64,000 nucleotides of DNA from Vibrio sp. ED004 (GCF_023206395.1 NZ_CP066149.1:806001-870000); one strand, 5' to 3'; shown: positions 49,510-60,671, counted from the stretch's first letter. Made by a program: numbers and translations. Notes: a model not told the origin generated them from the sequence alone.

Positions 49510-50085
49510 TTATTCCATCTCTTTTTCAACAAGTTGAATCACAATGTGAATGATCTTAATGTGAATCTCTTGGATGCGGTCTGCGTAACCAAAGTGTGGT
49601 ACTCGGATTTCAATATCCGCACAACCCGCCATTTTACCGCCATCTTTACCTGTCAATGCAATAGTCTTCATGCCTTTCGCTTGAGCCGCTTCAATCGCTT
49701 TGAGAATATTGGCAGAGTTACCTGAAGTCGACAGACCGAACAACACATCGCCTTTACGACCTACCGCTTCTACATAACGAGAAAATACGTGGTCATAGCC
49801 AAAATCATTACTCACACAAGATAAGTGGCTAGGGTCTGAAATCGCAATGCCAGCGTAGCCCGGGCGATTTTCACGGTATCGGCCTGTTAGCTCTTCCGCG
49901 AAGTGCATCGCATCACAGTGTGAGCCACCGTTACCACAAGAAAGCACTTTGCCTTCTTGTTTGAATGAATCAGCAATCAGTTTTGCAGCCGCTTCAATTT
50001 GAGCAATGTTGTGATCATCACTCAAGAACTTGTTAAGAACGTCAGCAGCTTCGTTCAATTCACTTTTGATTAGGTCTTGGTACAT
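49510..50085 (-). CDS. gmhA: Phosphoheptose isomerase GmhA
   Basis: GmhA converts sedoheptulose 7-phosphate to heptose 7-phosphate for lipopolysaccharide inner core. The 191-residue protein has the SIS-domain motifs [20 protein letters not shown] and [12 protein letters not shown], plus a C-terminal helix with the catalytic His region (EIHIKIIHI). AGAGATAAGCC lies before the start. It is divergent from fadE, as in E. coli (lpcA/fadE). Confidence 0.96.
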   Translation of the reverse strand: MYQDLIKSELNEAADVLNKFLSDDHNIAQIEAAAKLIADSFKQEGKVLSCGNGGSHCDAMHFAEELTGRYRENRPGYAGIAISDPSHLSCVSNDFGYDHVFSRYVEAVGRKGDVLFGLSTSGNSANILKAIEAAQAKGMKTIALTGKDGGKMAGCADIEIRVPHFGYADRIQEIHIKIIHIVIQLVEKEME

Positions 50086-50413
50086 AAGGCTTATCTCTTA
50101 TATTTTTTTACGCAACTTAAGGTACGTGAAATGAGAGCTGAGGTTTTTTCCCTCTTTTACCTGAGTTTACCCACAAACATGAAATAGTGTCGACACTTAA
50201 GCCCAAAGATTGCCACCTTAATTAGTCAGTCATTGCCGATTCGTCCAAATAATCACCACCAACCTCTCACAATTAGAACTTTAACTCTACTCAGATCACT
50301 TTTTACCCAACTTTGAGTTTTACAAATATTTAATATTTTGTTTACACTTGACTGGTTAGACCTCTTACCTAAAACTTAATAACAATAAGTGATCTCTGAA
50401 AAGGAAATCGATC
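50086..50413. other. Divergent gmhA/fadE regulatory region
   Basis: These 328 bases hold no gene. The only element I can identify is the FadR operator near fadE; the rest shows no strong hairpin or repeat. Confidence 0.5.
50350..50366 (+). promoter_or_regulatory. FadR operator upstream of fadE
   Basis: GACTGGTTAGACCTCTT fits the FadR consensus (ACTGGTC-x-GACC-x-GTT) with both half-sites recognisable. It lies 48 bases before the fadE ATG. It indicates repression of fatty-acid breakdown, relieved by long-chain acyl-CoA. Confidence 0.85.
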
Positions 50414-52879
50414 ATGAACATATTGCTCTCCCTACTCGGCATGACAGCTATCTTAGGTGTCTGTCTCTACCACAGAGTTAGCTTGGTACGCGCATTAATC
50501 GCATTAACTGGAACGATGGTAGCTTTAACGCTATTCGGTGACGTAGCGGTTACTGGCTGGCTTTGTTACCTATTAGCGGTTGCTATTTTTGCTGTCCCAG
50601 CCATTCGTCAAACTCTCATCAGCCAAAAAGCGCTTTCTGTATTTAAGAAAGTACTACCGGCAATGTCTCAGACAGAAAAAGAAGCACTAGAAGCTGGCAC
50701 AGTATGGTGGGAAGCAGAGCTGTTCAAGGGCAAGCCTGAGTGGAAGAAGCTGCAAAACATTGCTGATCCGAAACTCTCTGAAGCGGAACAAGCGTTTTTA
50801 GATGGTCCAGTCAATGAAGTGTGCGAAATGGTCAACGATTACCAAGTCACACATGAACTTGCTGATTTGCCGCCAGAAGTATGGCAATACCTGAAAGATC
50901 ACAAATTCTTCGCCATGATCATCAAGAAAAAATACGGTGGTTTAGAATTCTCAGCTTATGCTCAATCTCTGGTTCTACAGAAGCTAACGGGCGTTTCTAG
51001 CGTGCTTTCATCAACGGTTGGGGTACCTAACTCATTAGGCCCAGGCGAGCTGCTACAACACTACGGAACAGAAGAACAAAGAAACCATTACCTTCCTCGC
51101 TTAGTTGAAGGCAAAGAAATCCCTTGTTTTGCCCTAACGAGCCCAGAAGCAGGATCGGATGCGGGTTCTATCCCTGATTACGGCGTGGTATGTAAGGGTG
51201 AGTGGCAAGGTGAAGAAGTACTGGGCATGCGCCTAACTTGGAACAAGCGTTACATCACTCTAGCGCCTGTCGCGACTGTTTTAGGCTTGGCCTTTAAATT
51301 GCGTGACCCGGATGGTCTACTTGGTGACCAAGAAGATCTTGGCATCACATGTGCTCTAATCCCAACAGATTTAAAAGGCGTTGAGATTGGCAACCGCCAC
51401 TTCCCACTCAATGTACCTTTCCAAAATGGTCCAACTCAAGGTGACGATATCTTCGTCCCTATCGATTTCATCATTGGTGGTCAGAAAATGGCAGGCCAAG
51501 GTTGGCGTATGCTGGTTGAGTGTCTGTCGGTGGGTCGTGGTATCACACTGCCTTCAAACTCGACGGGTGGTATCAAAACAGCCGCGCTTGCTACTGGTGC
51601 TTACGCTCGTATTCGTCGTCAATTCAAACAGCCTATTGGCCGTATGGAAGGGGTTGAAGAGCCACTTGCGCGCCTAGCTGGTAATGCTTACGTAATGGAT
51701 GCAGCAAGTAACCTCACCGTTGCGGGTATCGACCTTGGTGAAAAACCTTCGGTTATCTCTGCCATCGTTAAGTACCACTGTACCCACCGTGGTCAACGCA
51801 GCATCATCGATGCAATGGATATCGTAGGCGGTAAAGGTATTTGCTTGGGTCCATCAAACTTCCTAGCTCGTGGCTACCAAGGTTCACCTATCGCGATTAC
51901 CGTTGAAGGCGCAAACATCCTGACTCGCTCAATGATCATCTATGGTCAAGGCGCGATTCGTTGTCACCCTTACGTTCTTAACGAAATGGAAGCGGCTTAT
52001 TCTGAAAGCAGTGATGCTCTGGATAAGTTTGATTCAGCGTTAGCAGGACACGTTAGCTTTACTATGAGTAACCTAGTCCGCAGTTTGTGGTTTGGTTTAA
52101 CCGATGGTCGTGGTTCAGATACGCCAACGCCAGCCAATAAAACCGATAAACAAACACAACGCTACTATCAACAACTGAACCGTTACAGTGCAAACCTAGC
52201 GCTACTATCTGACATTTCAATGGCCGTGTTAGGCGGTTCACTGAAACGTAGAGAACGCCTATCTGCAAGACTGGGCGACATCCTGAGTCAATTGTACTTA
52301 GGTTCAGCAACGCTAAAACGCTTTGAAAGCGAAAGCAGCCATGCTGAAGATCTACCGCTAGTACATTGGGGTATGCAAGATAGCTTACGTCAAACTGAGG
52401 TGGCGATTGATGAGTTCTTGGCGAACTTCCCTAACCCAGTAGTTGGTCGTCTGCTGCGTGTTGTGCTCATGCCATTTGGTCGCATTCGTCGCGCACCAAA
52501 CGACAAACTGGATAGCCAAGTTGCGCACATCCTCCAGACACCGAGTGAGACACGTTCACGTATCGGTCGTGGTCAATACTTAGCGGACACTCAATACAAC
52601 GCGGTTGGTAAGATTGAGAAAGCACTGGAAGTAATTCTTCAAGCTGAACCTTTGTTCGACAAAGTCTGCAAAGAGACGCATCAAAAACGCGCCTTCCTAC
52701 GACTGGATCTGGTTGCTGAACAAGGCTTAGAGAAAGGTATATTAACGCAAGAAGAGGCTGACCTTCTGATCAGTGCAGAACAACACCGACTGTACACGAT
52801 CAACGTTGATGACTTTTCTCCAGAGGAGCTAGCAGCAAAGCCACAATATCCAGGCCAATCAATTGATAACGTAGCCTAG
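50414..52879 (+). CDS. fadE: Acyl-CoA dehydrogenase FadE
   Basis: FadE catalyses the first step of fatty-acid beta-oxidation. The 821-residue length fits the large FadE type rather than the ~380-residue mitochondrial type. It has two N-terminal membrane segments (residues 5-70) and an acyl-CoA dehydrogenase core with [15 protein letters not shown] (FAD/substrate contact). The putative catalytic Glu lies in the [13 protein letters not shown] region. A long C-terminal domain follows. AAAGGAAAT precedes the ATG. Confidence 0.96.
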   Translation: MNILLSLLGMTAILGVCLYHRVSLVRALIALTGTMVALTLFGDVAVTGWLCYLLAVAIFAVPAIRQTLISQKALSVFKKVLPAMSQTEKEALEAGTVWWEAELFKGKPEWKKLQNIADPKLSEAEQAFLDGPVNEVCEMVNDYQVTHELADLPPEVWQYLKDHKFFAMIIKKKYGGLEFSAYAQSLVLQKLTGVSSVLSSTVGVPNSLGPGELLQHYGTEEQRNHYLPRLVEGKEIPCFALTSPEAGSDAGSIPDYGVVCKGEWQGEEVLGMRLTWNKRYITLAPVATVLGLAFKLRDPDGLLGDQEDLGITCALIPTDLKGVEIGNRHFPLNVPFQNGPTQGDDIFVPIDFIIGGQKMAGQGWRMLVECLSVGRGITLPSNSTGGIKTAALATGAYARIRRQFKQPIGRMEGVEEPLARLAGNAYVMDAASNLTVAGIDLGEKPSVISAIVKYHCTHRGQRSIIDAMDIVGGKGICLGPSNFLARGYQGSPIAITVEGANILTRSMIIYGQGAIRCHPYVLNEMEAAYSESSDALDKFDSALAGHVSFTMSNLVRSLWFGLTDGRGSDTPTPANKTDKQTQRYYQQLNRYSANLALLSDISMAVLGGSLKRRERLSARLGDILSQLYLGSATLKRFESESSHAEDLPLVHWGMQDSLRQTEVAIDEFLANFPNPVVGRLLRVVLMPFGRIRRAPNDKLDSQVAHILQTPSETRSRIGRGQYLADTQYNAVGKIEKALEVILQAEPLFDKVCKETHQKRAFLRLDLVAEQGLEKGILTQEEADLLISAEQHRLYTINVDDFSPEELAAKPQYPGQSIDNVA

Positions 52880-52896
52880 ATTTTGCAATAGAAACG

Positions 52897-52927
52897 AAAA
52901 CGGGACTCCTATGAGTCCCGTTTTTTT
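52897..52927 (+). terminator. fadE terminator
   Basis: AAAACGGGACTC-CTAT-GAGTCCCGTTTTTTT lies 18 bases after the stop codon. The A and T tails make it act both ways. Confidence 0.93.
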
Positions 52928-53009
52928 GTTCATGACATCGTTGTCACAAATTCTAATGCTTTACCTCTAGAGGCTTATCCTCTCTAGACAACCTAATCAT
53001 CTAAGCGAA

Positions 53010-54257
53010 TTACTTTGGTGCCTTGAGTTGCATCTCTGGTTGAGCTCTTTTCTTGGCTGTCACTTTACGAACCACAAACCAAATCAGCAAGCCCAATAGA
53101 ATCGCGACTACATTACCCACCCCAATAATGATCATGCTGCGCTGCCTGTCATCTTCACGCTTTTGAAGAATCATTAATTCTGTAGCAATACGCTTCTGTT
53201 CAGCAAGTGCTTCTTCTTGAAGGCGTCGAGATTCTGCTAAGTCGATATCTTCAACAACACTGTACGACTGCTCGGTAATTGGGAAGATCAGCGGACGCTG
53301 GCTTGAAGCGTCGGTGGCATAAACCATCCCAGACCAGTTATAGATCCCCAGTTCACCATTGTAAGGCACCTCTAAAGGCACTTTCATTGCATCGACATCA
53401 GCTTGACCTTGCTTATACGTTACATAATCATCAGGCGCTTTATGCTCAACATGAACCGCTAACGAGCTCGGTGCGATCATGCCCTGCTCACCGGATACCA
53501 CAATAGTATGAGGTAAGCCCTCTTTGCGAGATTGAATGAAAGTTGTAGTGATCGGTGTTGGGTAAACCAAGACTTCTTGCTCTTGCGCTCGCAGGAATAC
53601 ACCATTACCAGAAGTAATACGCGCTCGGTATTTACCAGGCTCGATATCAATTGGCAAAGAGACAGTGAACACACCATCTCCAGCTTTTTCATCAAGATCA
53701 GCACCATCGTCGGCAAATTCGCCCATCACAACCGGAATAGGGCGCGCTTCTCTCACCAAAGACTCTTCGTTTTCAACAAACTTAGTAAAGGTGACTTTAA
53801 GCTTCACGCGATCGAGAAAATCACGCAGCACCAAAGGCTTGCTATCAGAAGTCAGTCGAGCAGTAAATTTGATGCGTTCGGTTTGATACAACTTATCTGG
53901 AAATTCATTAGCATCCAAAACAAGATGAGATAGGAGCTTGATGTTGTTCTTAGGGGAAACTTTACCGACTGCTTGCCATGGGCCAGGCATCGGCTTATCG
54001 ATAGAGATAATGTCCATGGACGACTCTTCATACCAACGGACATTATCAGCATTACGCCAAGAGTAGTATTTCTTGCCGTCAGGTCGAACCAAAACGACAG
54101 GTTTAGAGTTATCGGCTCGATAAATCACAAAGGTGACTTGTTGAATACTGGGATCAACGCGAAAACGGTTGTCCAATAAACTCATTACGGATTCCGTTGC
54201 CGCATGTAAGCCAAAGCTTAACAGCAATAAGCAACTGGTAGCCAATACCCTTAACAT
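53010..54257 (-). CDS. TIGR03503 family membrane-anchored protein
   Basis: This 415-residue protein has a signal peptide (about residues 1-19). A large extracytoplasmic region with beta-sandwich-like stretches includes a DGADLDEKAGDGVFT segment that may bind calcium. A coiled coil (about 345-370), one membrane helix near residues 375-398 and a basic tail follow. The family is uncharacterised. It ends nine bases before dnaQ's stop-side neighbour and shares its strand, so it is probably in a dnaQ-led transcript. Confidence 0.83.
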   Translation of the reverse strand: MLRVLATSCLLLLSFGLHAATESVMSLLDNRFRVDPSIQQVTFVIYRADNSKPVVLVRPDGKKYYSWRNADNVRWYEESSMDIISIDKPMPGPWQAVGKVSPKNNIKLLSHLVLDANEFPDKLYQTERIKFTARLTSDSKPLVLRDFLDRVKLKVTFTKFVENEESLVREARPIPVVMGEFADDGADLDEKAGDGVFTVSLPIDIEPGKYRARITSGNGVFLRAQEQEVLVYPTPITTTFIQSRKEGLPHTIVVSGEQGMIAPSSLAVHVEHKAPDDYVTYKQGQADVDAMKVPLEVPYNGELGIYNWSGMVYATDASSQRPLIFPITEQSYSVVEDIDLAESRRLQEEALAEQKRIATELMILQKREDDRQRSMIIIGVGNVVAILLGLLIWFVVRKVTAKKRAQPEMQLKAPK

Positions 54258-54266
54258 ACTTTCTCC

Positions 54267-55034
54267 CTACTGACGCCAGAGGCAGCTTCCGCTTTTCTCG
54301 ACGAGATCTAAACGACTTTGATGCGCTTCTACTTCATCGGCCGTAGCTCGTAAAACCTTTAGGGATTTTCGACCACTTTCTACTCTTCGTATGCTTTCCG
54401 CTTCGCCTTCTTGTTGGCCAGCGTTAAATTGCAGCGAAGTTTGCCCACCCGTCATCAATAGGTAGACGTCGGCTAGGATCTCCGCATCGAGCAATGCTCC
54501 GTGGAGAGTACGGTGCGAGTTATCAATACCGTAACGGTCACATAAGATATCTAGGTTGTTTCTTTTACCTGGGAATATCTTCTTCGCCATTGCCAAGGTA
54601 TCGGTAACTTTACAGTAGTCATCCGTTTTACCTATCGCAGGGTTAAGCTTCTCAAATTCATAGTCCATAAAGCCCGTATCGAAGGGCGCGTTATGAGCCA
54701 CCAGCTCAGCACCTTTGATAAAGTCGAGAAACTCTTTGTGTATGTCTTGGTATTCAGGCTTATCAATCAAGAATTCATCAGTAATACCGTGAACGCCAAT
54801 CGCCTCTTCTTGAATCGCACGATCGGGCTTGATATAGACGTGAAAGTGACGCCCGGTCAGCCTACGGTTGATGATCTCTACTGCACCAATTTCAACGATG
54901 CGGTGCCCCATATAGTGAGGGCCACCTTCTGTATTCATACCTGTGGTTTCGGTATCGAGTACAACAATGCGCTTGTTTTCGTTCGAACTGTTTTTTTCGT
55001 TCGTGCTTTGTTCTGGAGTGCTACTGGTATTCAT
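54267..55034 (-). CDS. dnaQ: DNA polymerase III epsilon subunit (3'-5' exonuclease)
   Basis: DnaQ proofreads for the replicative polymerase. The 255-residue protein has the exonuclease motifs LDTETTGM (Asp/Glu), AHNAPFDTGFMDYEF and HGALLDAEILADVYL. A long, charged C-terminal segment binds the alpha subunit. The Ser/Asn/Glu-rich first 20 residues extend beyond the E. coli start. It is divergent from rnhA with 56 bases between, the classical dnaQ/rnhA arrangement with overlapping promoters. Confidence 0.96.
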   Translation of the reverse strand: MNTSSTPEQSTNEKNSSNENKRIVVLDTETTGMNTEGGPHYMGHRIVEIGAVEIINRRLTGRHFHVYIKPDRAIQEEAIGVHGITDEFLIDKPEYQDIHKEFLDFIKGAELVAHNAPFDTGFMDYEFEKLNPAIGKTDDYCKVTDTLAMAKKIFPGKRNNLDILCDRYGIDNSHRTLHGALLDAEILADVYLLMTGGQTSLQFNAGQQEGEAESIRRVESGRKSLKVLRATADEVEAHQSRLDLVEKSGSCLWRQ

Positions 55035-55090
55035 AAGGATAACTGTGTCAGACTATGCCGATAATGTGCTTGAAGTAATAGTATCAAATC

Positions 55091-55555
55091 ATGACGAAAC
55101 AAGTTGAAATTTTCACTGATGGTTCTTGTTTAGGCAACCCTGGTCCTGGAGGCTATGGCATAGTACTTCGCTACAAAAAAGTCGAGAAGACGCTAGCAGA
55201 AGGCTTCACGCTAACAACCAATAACCGCATGGAAATGCTCGCCGCTGTCGTTGCTCTCCAAGCCCTCAAAGAGCCTTGCTCTGTGATTCTGACCACAGAT
55301 AGCCAATACGTGCGTCAAGGCATCACACAGTGGATTCACAACTGGAAAAAGCGTGATTGGAAAACAGCCGACAAGAAACCGGTTAAAAATGCCGATTTAT
55401 GGCAAAGACTCGATAAAGAAACGGCGCGTCATAACGTTGATTGGCGTTGGGTAAAAGGACACGCAGGGCACAGAGAAAACGAAATGTGTGATGATTTAGC
55501 AAGAACCGCAGCTGAAAACCCAACTCAAGAAGACACGGGTTATCAACCGAGCTAG
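55091..55555 (+). CDS. rnhA: Ribonuclease HI
   Basis: RNase HI cleaves RNA in RNA:DNA hybrids. The 154-residue protein has the catalytic acids Asp10 ([12 protein letters not shown]), Glu48 (NNRMEML) and Asp70 (LTTDSQYV). The C-terminal [20 protein letters not shown] provides the His and the fourth Asp. It is divergent from dnaQ. Confidence 0.98.
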   Translation: MTKQVEIFTDGSCLGNPGPGGYGIVLRYKKVEKTLAEGFTLTTNNRMEMLAAVVALQALKEPCSVILTTDSQYVRQGITQWIHNWKKRDWKTADKKPVKNADLWQRLDKETARHNVDWRWVKGHAGHRENEMCDDLARTAAENPTQEDTGYQPS

Positions 55556-55622
55556 TCATCTTCACTGAATGAGATGTAGATTTCAGAAGCAGGTTTATAG
55601 TTTCTTAAACTTATAGATAGAT

Positions 55623-55648
55623 GAAAAGCCGACTACGAGTCGGCTTTT
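55623..55648 (+). terminator. Terminator shared by rnhA and the methyltransferase gene
   Basis: AAAAGCCGACT-ACG-AGTCGGCTTTTT. The hairpin overlaps the last codons and stop of the converging methyltransferase gene, so it ends rnhA transcription and may work in both directions. Confidence 0.88.
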
Positions 55649-56421
55649 TCTGTTTTTAACGGGTATGAAGCTTTAGCAGTATCCATTGTACGACGCGAGT
55701 TGGTTCTAAAGCTTGCTCCAACTGGTGAGAAACGTCGCTTAAGGTGCCAATGTGGTTTGATAGGTTTGAGTGGGTAAGTACGTTTTCGAGCAACAATGAA
55801 GTATTGGCTTCCTGCGAAGGATGCACAACCACCTAAGGCATTCTCTAACCACGTCCACACTGCTTGATACTTGCTCATCGGAAATAGCGCGTAGGTATCA
55901 CAATGAATCACTTCATAGTTAAGTACCCCAAGCCAATCTTTAATTCGATTTGGCGTGTACATACGCCCACTCCAAGGCAAGCTATTCTTTCGCCAAGGCA
56001 TCAAGCTAGCCAACCCTATAACACTGAAAGGGTTAAAGCCGGTGATAATGATATAACCATCGTCCATCATCACTCGGTCAACTTCTCTCAATAATCGGTG
56101 TGGGTCATTGCTATAATCTAATTGATGACTGAGCACCACAACATCAAAACTTTTCTCTAAAAAGGGCAAATTATAGCCATCCGCTATCACATTATGTAAT
56201 GGGTTCTGGATATCTAGGTTTACTTGATGTTGAATGTTGCATGTGCAGCTAGAAATCTCACTACTGAGGCCGCCGAGCTTGAGCATATGGTAACCAAATA
56301 GCTTTGGGCACCACTCATCGAGTCGAGTTTGAATTGATTCTCTCAACCAGTCCCCATTGTGCAATTGCGCCCAAGTGTAAGGACGTTCAAACTTCTTTCT
56401 GCTACGTGCTGGCTTCATCAA
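55633..56421 (-). CDS. Class I SAM-dependent methyltransferase (YafS-like)
   Basis: This 262-residue protein has a Rossmann methyltransferase core. Degenerate motif I is around residues 70-85 ([10 protein letters not shown] as motif II). [37 protein letters not shown] shows the typical post-I strand-helix in shorter pieces. Substrate is unknown. It is divergent from gloB, the same yafS/gloB layout as E. coli. The C-terminal ~40 residues are basic and probably disordered. Confidence 0.83.
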   Translation of the reverse strand: MMKPARSRKKFERPYTWAQLHNGDWLRESIQTRLDEWCPKLFGYHMLKLGGLSSEISSCTCNIQHQVNLDIQNPLHNVIADGYNLPFLEKSFDVVVLSHQLDYSNDPHRLLREVDRVMMDDGYIIITGFNPFSVIGLASLMPWRKNSLPWSGRMYTPNRIKDWLGVLNYEVIHCDTYALFPMSKYQAVWTWLENALGGCASFAGSQYFIVARKRTYPLKPIKPHWHLKRRFSPVGASFRTNSRRTMDTAKASYPLKTEKADS

Positions 56422-56471
56422 TAATCTGTCTCACTTATTCTGTCGCACTGAAAGTGACTGGAGAACCAATA

Positions 56472-57230
56472 ATGTTACATATCAAAAGCATACCTGCATT
56501 TAACGACAATTACATCTGGCTGATCCAAAATAGCGATCGCCGTTGTGCTGTCGTCGACCCTGGTGACGCGGCTCCAGTATTAGAATACTTAGCACATCAT
56601 GAGCTAACTTTAGATGCAATCTTGATTACGCACCACCACCACGATCACATTGGTGGCGTTCCAGAACTCGTTAGACAATTTCCCGGCGTGGATGTCGTGG
56701 GCCCTCGAAATGAACCTATCCCGACCTTAACTCATCCCGTTGATGACGGCGACCAGTTAGAACTGTTTGGTGAAGTATTCCTCGTCCTAGGGCTCAGTGG
56801 CCACACCGCGGGTCATGTTGGTTATGTCGGTGATGCTAAACTATTCTGTGGTGACGTGCTGTTCTCTGCGGGTTGTGGGCGCATCATGGAAGGCACACCA
56901 CAACAGATGTTCGATGCACTGAACAAGATCACGGCGCTGCCTCAAGAAACCGATGTGTATTGTGCACATGAGTACACTGCAGCCAATATCGCTTTCGCAT
57001 TAGCGGTTGAACCTGATAACCAACATTTGCAGCAATATCGCGACCAAGTGAACCGACTTCGCGCTCAAAATAAGTCGACCATCCCCACAAATTTGAGACA
57101 AGAGAAGTTTGTGAACCCCTTCCTGCGCTATACCGAGCCAAGTGTAGTGAAATCAGTATCTAATCGCACCGAGCAGACCGATCCTTTATCAGTATTCACC
57201 GCTTTACGTGCGTGGAAGAACGAATTTTAA
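56472..57230 (+). CDS. gloB: Hydroxyacylglutathione hydrolase (glyoxalase II)
   Basis: GloB hydrolyses S-lactoylglutathione in methylglyoxal detoxification. I start at ATG 56472 ([16 protein letters not shown]), giving the standard 252 residues; the upstream frame overlaps the divergent methyltransferase. The metallo-beta-lactamase motif [10 protein letters not shown] and further ligands in [17 protein letters not shown] and CAHEYT are present. Confidence 0.97.
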   Translation: MLHIKSIPAFNDNYIWLIQNSDRRCAVVDPGDAAPVLEYLAHHELTLDAILITHHHHDHIGGVPELVRQFPGVDVVGPRNEPIPTLTHPVDDGDQLELFGEVFLVLGLSGHTAGHVGYVGDAKLFCGDVLFSAGCGRIMEGTPQQMFDALNKITALPQETDVYCAHEYTAANIAFALAVEPDNQHLQQYRDQVNRLRAQNKSTIPTNLRQEKFVNPFLRYTEPSVVKSVSNRTEQTDPLSVFTALRAWKNEF

Positions 57231-57300
57231 CAAATACAGACTTGTCACTCATAGGGGGTGGCAAGTATTATCATCGGCCGTTAATTAAAAAGGCTGTAAC

Positions 57301-58872
57301 ATGCGAGTTAAGTACAGCTGGGCTTTGGTATTACTACTTTCTGGTTGCCAATTAACTCAGTCAGAGAATCCAGACCAAGCTTCCGAGCAAACCAACACAC
57401 CTCCTACAGAAGTTTCTCAAGCGAACGTTTCATCAGAAGCAGCAGCCAAAGAAGACCAAAAAGTTGAAGCACCTGCCGTTACTCCACAAACACAAGAAGA
57501 TGTTTGGAAACGTATTGCAATGCAACTTGAAATGGAAGTACCAGACCAAAAGAAGGTCGACTACTACCGAACTTGGTACCTCAAGCACCCGAGTCACCTA
57601 AAAACCGTATCAAAGCGTGCTGAACCTTTCCTGTATCTGATCACCACAAAGATTGAAGAAAAAGGCTTACCACTAGAATTGGCACTACTGCCCGTTGTAG
57701 AAAGCTCTTTCGATGCGTTTGCCTACTCTCATGGCAGTGCAGCCGGTCTATGGCAATTCATTTCAGGCACAGGCAAAGACTACGGGCTTGAACAAAACTT
57801 CTGGTACGATGGTCGTCGCGATGTTGCCGCTTCTACCGATGCTGCATTGGATTTCCTCTCAGACCTTAACCGACGTTTCGATGGCGACTGGAATCACGCC
57901 ATTGCCGCCTATAACAGTGGCGGTGGTCGTGTAAGCAGTGCTATCCGCAAGAACAAAAAACTTGGTAAACCAATCGACTTCTTCTCTTTGGATTTACCAA
58001 AAGAGACCAGCAGCTATGTGCCTAAGCTACTTGCACTGGCTGACGTGATTGCCAACCAAGAAAAGTATGGCATCGATATCCCTGCGATTCCAAACAAGCC
58101 GGTACTGACTCTGGTTAACCCTGAAGAGCAACTTGACCTAGCGATTGCTGCAAACTATGCGGGCATTCCAGTCAAAGAACTGCAAGGCTACAACCCTGCT
58201 TATAACCAGTGGGCGACAGCGCCAGAAAAACATCAGCAATTATTGCTTCCTCTGAGCTCTGTTGAGAAGTTCAACAAAGAAGTGACCGCCAATAAAGGCA
58301 AAGGCATGAAGTTGGTGCGTTATAAAGTACAATCTGGCGACAGCATCAGCGTACTGGCAAGTAAATACAACACAACCAGCAAAGTGATTCGCTCTGCAAA
58401 CGGAATGAACAACAACAATATCCGTATTGGTCAGCACCTACTTATCCCAACTTCAACCAAAGACGACAAAACGTACGCACTAAGCGCTTCAAACCGCCTA
58501 GCAAGCACACAGTCGAAGAATCGTGGCCAATATAAGCTAAGCCATACCGTTAAAAGTGGTGACAGCCTATGGACGATTGCACGCGTAAATAAGGTATCTC
58601 ACCAATCACTGGCTAAGTGGAATGGCCTGGGACCACGCGACACGCTTAGAGTTGGTCAAGAACTGGTCATTTGGAAGAACGGCTCAGACGGCGCCATCAT
58701 CCGCACGATCTTTTATAACGTAAGATCAGGTGACACAGTCAGCGCTATTGCATCAAAGTTCAAAGTAAAAAGTGCAGATGTTGTAAAATGGAACACTTTG
58801 CAGAACAAGAAATACCTACAGCCAGGACAAAAACTGAAGCTGTATGTTGATGTAACTAAGGTAAGTGTATGA
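57301..58872 (+). CDS. mltD: Membrane-bound lytic murein transglycosylase D
   Basis: MltD cleaves glycan strands of peptidoglycan. The 523-residue lipoprotein has lipobox LLSGCQ (Cys16). An SLT domain with the catalytic Glu in PVVESSFDAFAYS and GLWQFISGTGKDYGL lies around residues 125-230. Three C-terminal LysM repeats start near YKVQSGDSIS (340), HTVKSGDSLW (420) and YNVRSGDTVS (475). It follows gloB as in E. coli and overlaps the next gene by four bases. Confidence 0.96.
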   Translation: MRVKYSWALVLLLSGCQLTQSENPDQASEQTNTPPTEVSQANVSSEAAAKEDQKVEAPAVTPQTQEDVWKRIAMQLEMEVPDQKKVDYYRTWYLKHPSHLKTVSKRAEPFLYLITTKIEEKGLPLELALLPVVESSFDAFAYSHGSAAGLWQFISGTGKDYGLEQNFWYDGRRDVAASTDAALDFLSDLNRRFDGDWNHAIAAYNSGGGRVSSAIRKNKKLGKPIDFFSLDLPKETSSYVPKLLALADVIANQEKYGIDIPAIPNKPVLTLVNPEEQLDLAIAANYAGIPVKELQGYNPAYNQWATAPEKHQQLLLPLSSVEKFNKEVTANKGKGMKLVRYKVQSGDSISVLASKYNTTSKVIRSANGMNNNNIRIGQHLLIPTSTKDDKTYALSASNRLASTQSKNRGQYKLSHTVKSGDSLWTIARVNKVSHQSLAKWNGLGPRDTLRVGQELVIWKNGSDGAIIRTIFYNVRSGDTVSAIASKFKVKSADVVKWNTLQNKKYLQPGQKLKLYVDVTKVSV

Positions 58873-59555
58873 ACCCGTCAAGTAACCCACTCGTCATGCT
58901 GTTGGATATATTCCGTTCACCAACAGCGTGTTTCTTAGCGCTTTATCAGCGAAGTGCTTGGGGATGGCAACCCTACGTCGTATTAATGCTCAGCCCATTT
59001 TTATTTTGGGGTGCTTATTTTTCGAACGTAGATTTTGCTTGGTTAAGCGAAGAGTTATCAAAACAACTGGCTCAAACTAACCCTGACCAATTGGCGTTAC
59101 TTGACAGCAATACCTTACTCGCGAGTGAAATCATCAGCGACGTATTTAGCCGAACGTTAACCATCGTTTTGTTGGCGTTCTGGTTTAATCTCGCAACTAA
59201 GCCAAGCCAACATCAACATAGCTTTTGGCGCTGGTTCGCAGCGGCATCGGTTGTCATATTCCCGGCTGTTTTAGGTGATGTAGCAAGCTACGCAAGCCTA
59301 ATCCTCAAGCACGGGCATGTGATGAACTATGCGGCTGACCTGAACAGCTTAAACGGCTTAATCAAGTTACCTCTAACCAGCGACTGGTCTCAGTTTGCAA
59401 GCTCATTACCACTGCTATTACCTTGGTACATCGTACTTGGTTACGCAGCCGTACTAACTTGGACTGAGTTTGAACGCGGGCAAGCACTGGTAATTTCAGG
59501 TTTGCCTTGGGTTGGTTACTACCTAATCTGGGCGATCTACATTTCAGTGTCGTAA
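58869..59555 (+). CDS. Yip1-family membrane protein
   Basis: This 228-residue protein has five hydrophobic segments and the N-terminal motif MLLDIFRSPTACFLALYQRS, typical of bacterial Yip1-domain proteins. Function unknown. It is coupled to mltD through ATGA, so it may act with the envelope enzyme. Confidence 0.78.
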   Translation: MNPSSNPLVMLLDIFRSPTACFLALYQRSAWGWQPYVVLMLSPFLFWGAYFSNVDFAWLSEELSKQLAQTNPDQLALLDSNTLLASEIISDVFSRTLTIVLLAFWFNLATKPSQHQHSFWRWFAAASVVIFPAVLGDVASYASLILKHGHVMNYAADLNSLNGLIKLPLTSDWSQFASSLPLLLPWYIVLGYAAVLTWTEFERGQALVISGLPWVGYYLIWAIYISVS

Positions 59556-59606
59556 ATAACCCCGAAAATAGAACAAGTTAGTAAACCTACCGAGTGACTG
59601 AATAAG

Positions 59607-60449
59607 CTACTTCGCCTTAAAGGTGACTAACATTGGATTATGATCAGAAGCGTCCGTCATGGGCGCTTTTGCTTTTTCTACCTCTAGACCTCGATAGAAT
59701 ACATGGTCGAGCACCAAACCCGTCATAAATTGAGTTCGGTTATCTGGGTAAAACGTCACCTCGGTTAAACCGACCTTTTCCAGCGCATCTTTCAATACCG
59801 TAAAGCGCGCTTCGCTCCAACTATTGAAGTCGCCAGCAAAGATGACGGCACCACGGTATTTTTGCAGGTTGTCAGTCAAGCTTTTGAGTTGAGCTTCGTA
59901 ATCTTCCGTGCCAAACGTAAAGTTCACCGCGTGAATATTGATCACCGCAAGCTCTTCACCATTGCTCAACTGGTAACGAGACCAAAGAGCCGATTTAGGC
60001 AGTTGCAGCCAAGGCTCTTCATGAGTATAAGCACACGCTTCTATCGGTAAATGAGTCGCTAGGTTGAGCACGCCAGCACTTTGTTCAAAAGCTTCAAACG
60101 CATTAACACGAGTACTTCCCCATTGACCACTCGTCACCCATTGGCGAAGCCCATCCGTCATGCTCGCTTCTTGCAGTAGTACTAAATCACTGCCTGCTGA
60201 GAACTTGTTCAGTTCGCTCTGCCAGTTGTTGCGGTTCTGCTTGTAGATGTTCCAGACGGTGAGACTCAACCCATCTGACACATCAATCGCTTTCGGCTCA
60301 GAGTTTTGGTAGCAACTGTAGATATCATTGCTGGTATTTTGAGAGGAAGTGATCAGATTGGGTTTATTCGGGATCACGAAGATAAGATGAAAACTAGCAA
60401 TAGCAAGCGTTATCAAGACTGCGATAATAATGATGGTTTTCTTAAACAT
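59607..60449 (-). CDS. Endonuclease/exonuclease/phosphatase family protein (YafD-like)
   Basis: The 280-residue protein, from ATG 60449 (MFKKTIIIIAV), has an N-terminal membrane anchor or signal (residues 4-25). An EEP-fold domain shows VWNIYKQNRNNW, LLQEAS (metal-binding Glu), INIHAVNF, FAGDFNSW (Asp/Asn) and SDHNPMLV (catalytic His). Substrate unknown. The intron's 3' end lies only 13 bases upstream, so the leader of this gene is interrupted by the intron. GTAGGGTG is the only possible binding site. Confidence 0.88.
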   Translation of the reverse strand: MFKKTIIIIAVLITLAIASFHLIFVIPNKPNLITSSQNTSNDIYSCYQNSEPKAIDVSDGLSLTVWNIYKQNRNNWQSELNKFSAGSDLVLLQEASMTDGLRQWVTSGQWGSTRVNAFEAFEQSAGVLNLATHLPIEACAYTHEEPWLQLPKSALWSRYQLSNGEELAVINIHAVNFTFGTEDYEAQLKSLTDNLQKYRGAVIFAGDFNSWSEARFTVLKDALEKVGLTEVTFYPDNRTQFMTGLVLDHVFYRGLEVEKAKAPMTDASDHNPMLVTFKAK

Positions 60450-60462
60450 ACAGCACCCTACC

Positions 60463-60533
60463 ATCGAGTAGGGTGAGGCGTTACCGCCTCATCCCTCTCA
60501 CAGAACCGTACGTACGGACCTCGTATACGGCTC
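60463..60533 (-). ncRNA. Group II intron domains V and VI, copy 2
   Basis: Domain V starts GAGCCGTATACGAGG, pairs with the CGTACGTACGGTTC side and ends GAGAGG (60494-60533). Domain VI follows as GATGAGGCGGTAACGCC and ends ACCCTACTCGAT. The 3' terminus is read by analogy with known class C introns. Confidence 0.85.
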
Positions 60534-60671
60534 ATGCACACTTCCATTCAGCATATTGGCTGAACACATGCCCTGTCCTTATTGTTCCAAGATTTACCAA
60601 CCCTTGGTCATTAAACCATTGATTTGGCATCGCATAGCTTGATAGGGGACTCGCTGCACTGACCCAACTTG

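Noticed and set aside
59607-60464. Longer start (five extra codons) for the yafD-like gene
   Set aside because: The extra codons lie at the intron-exon border and read MVGCC; the ATG at 60449 starts the expected membrane anchor.
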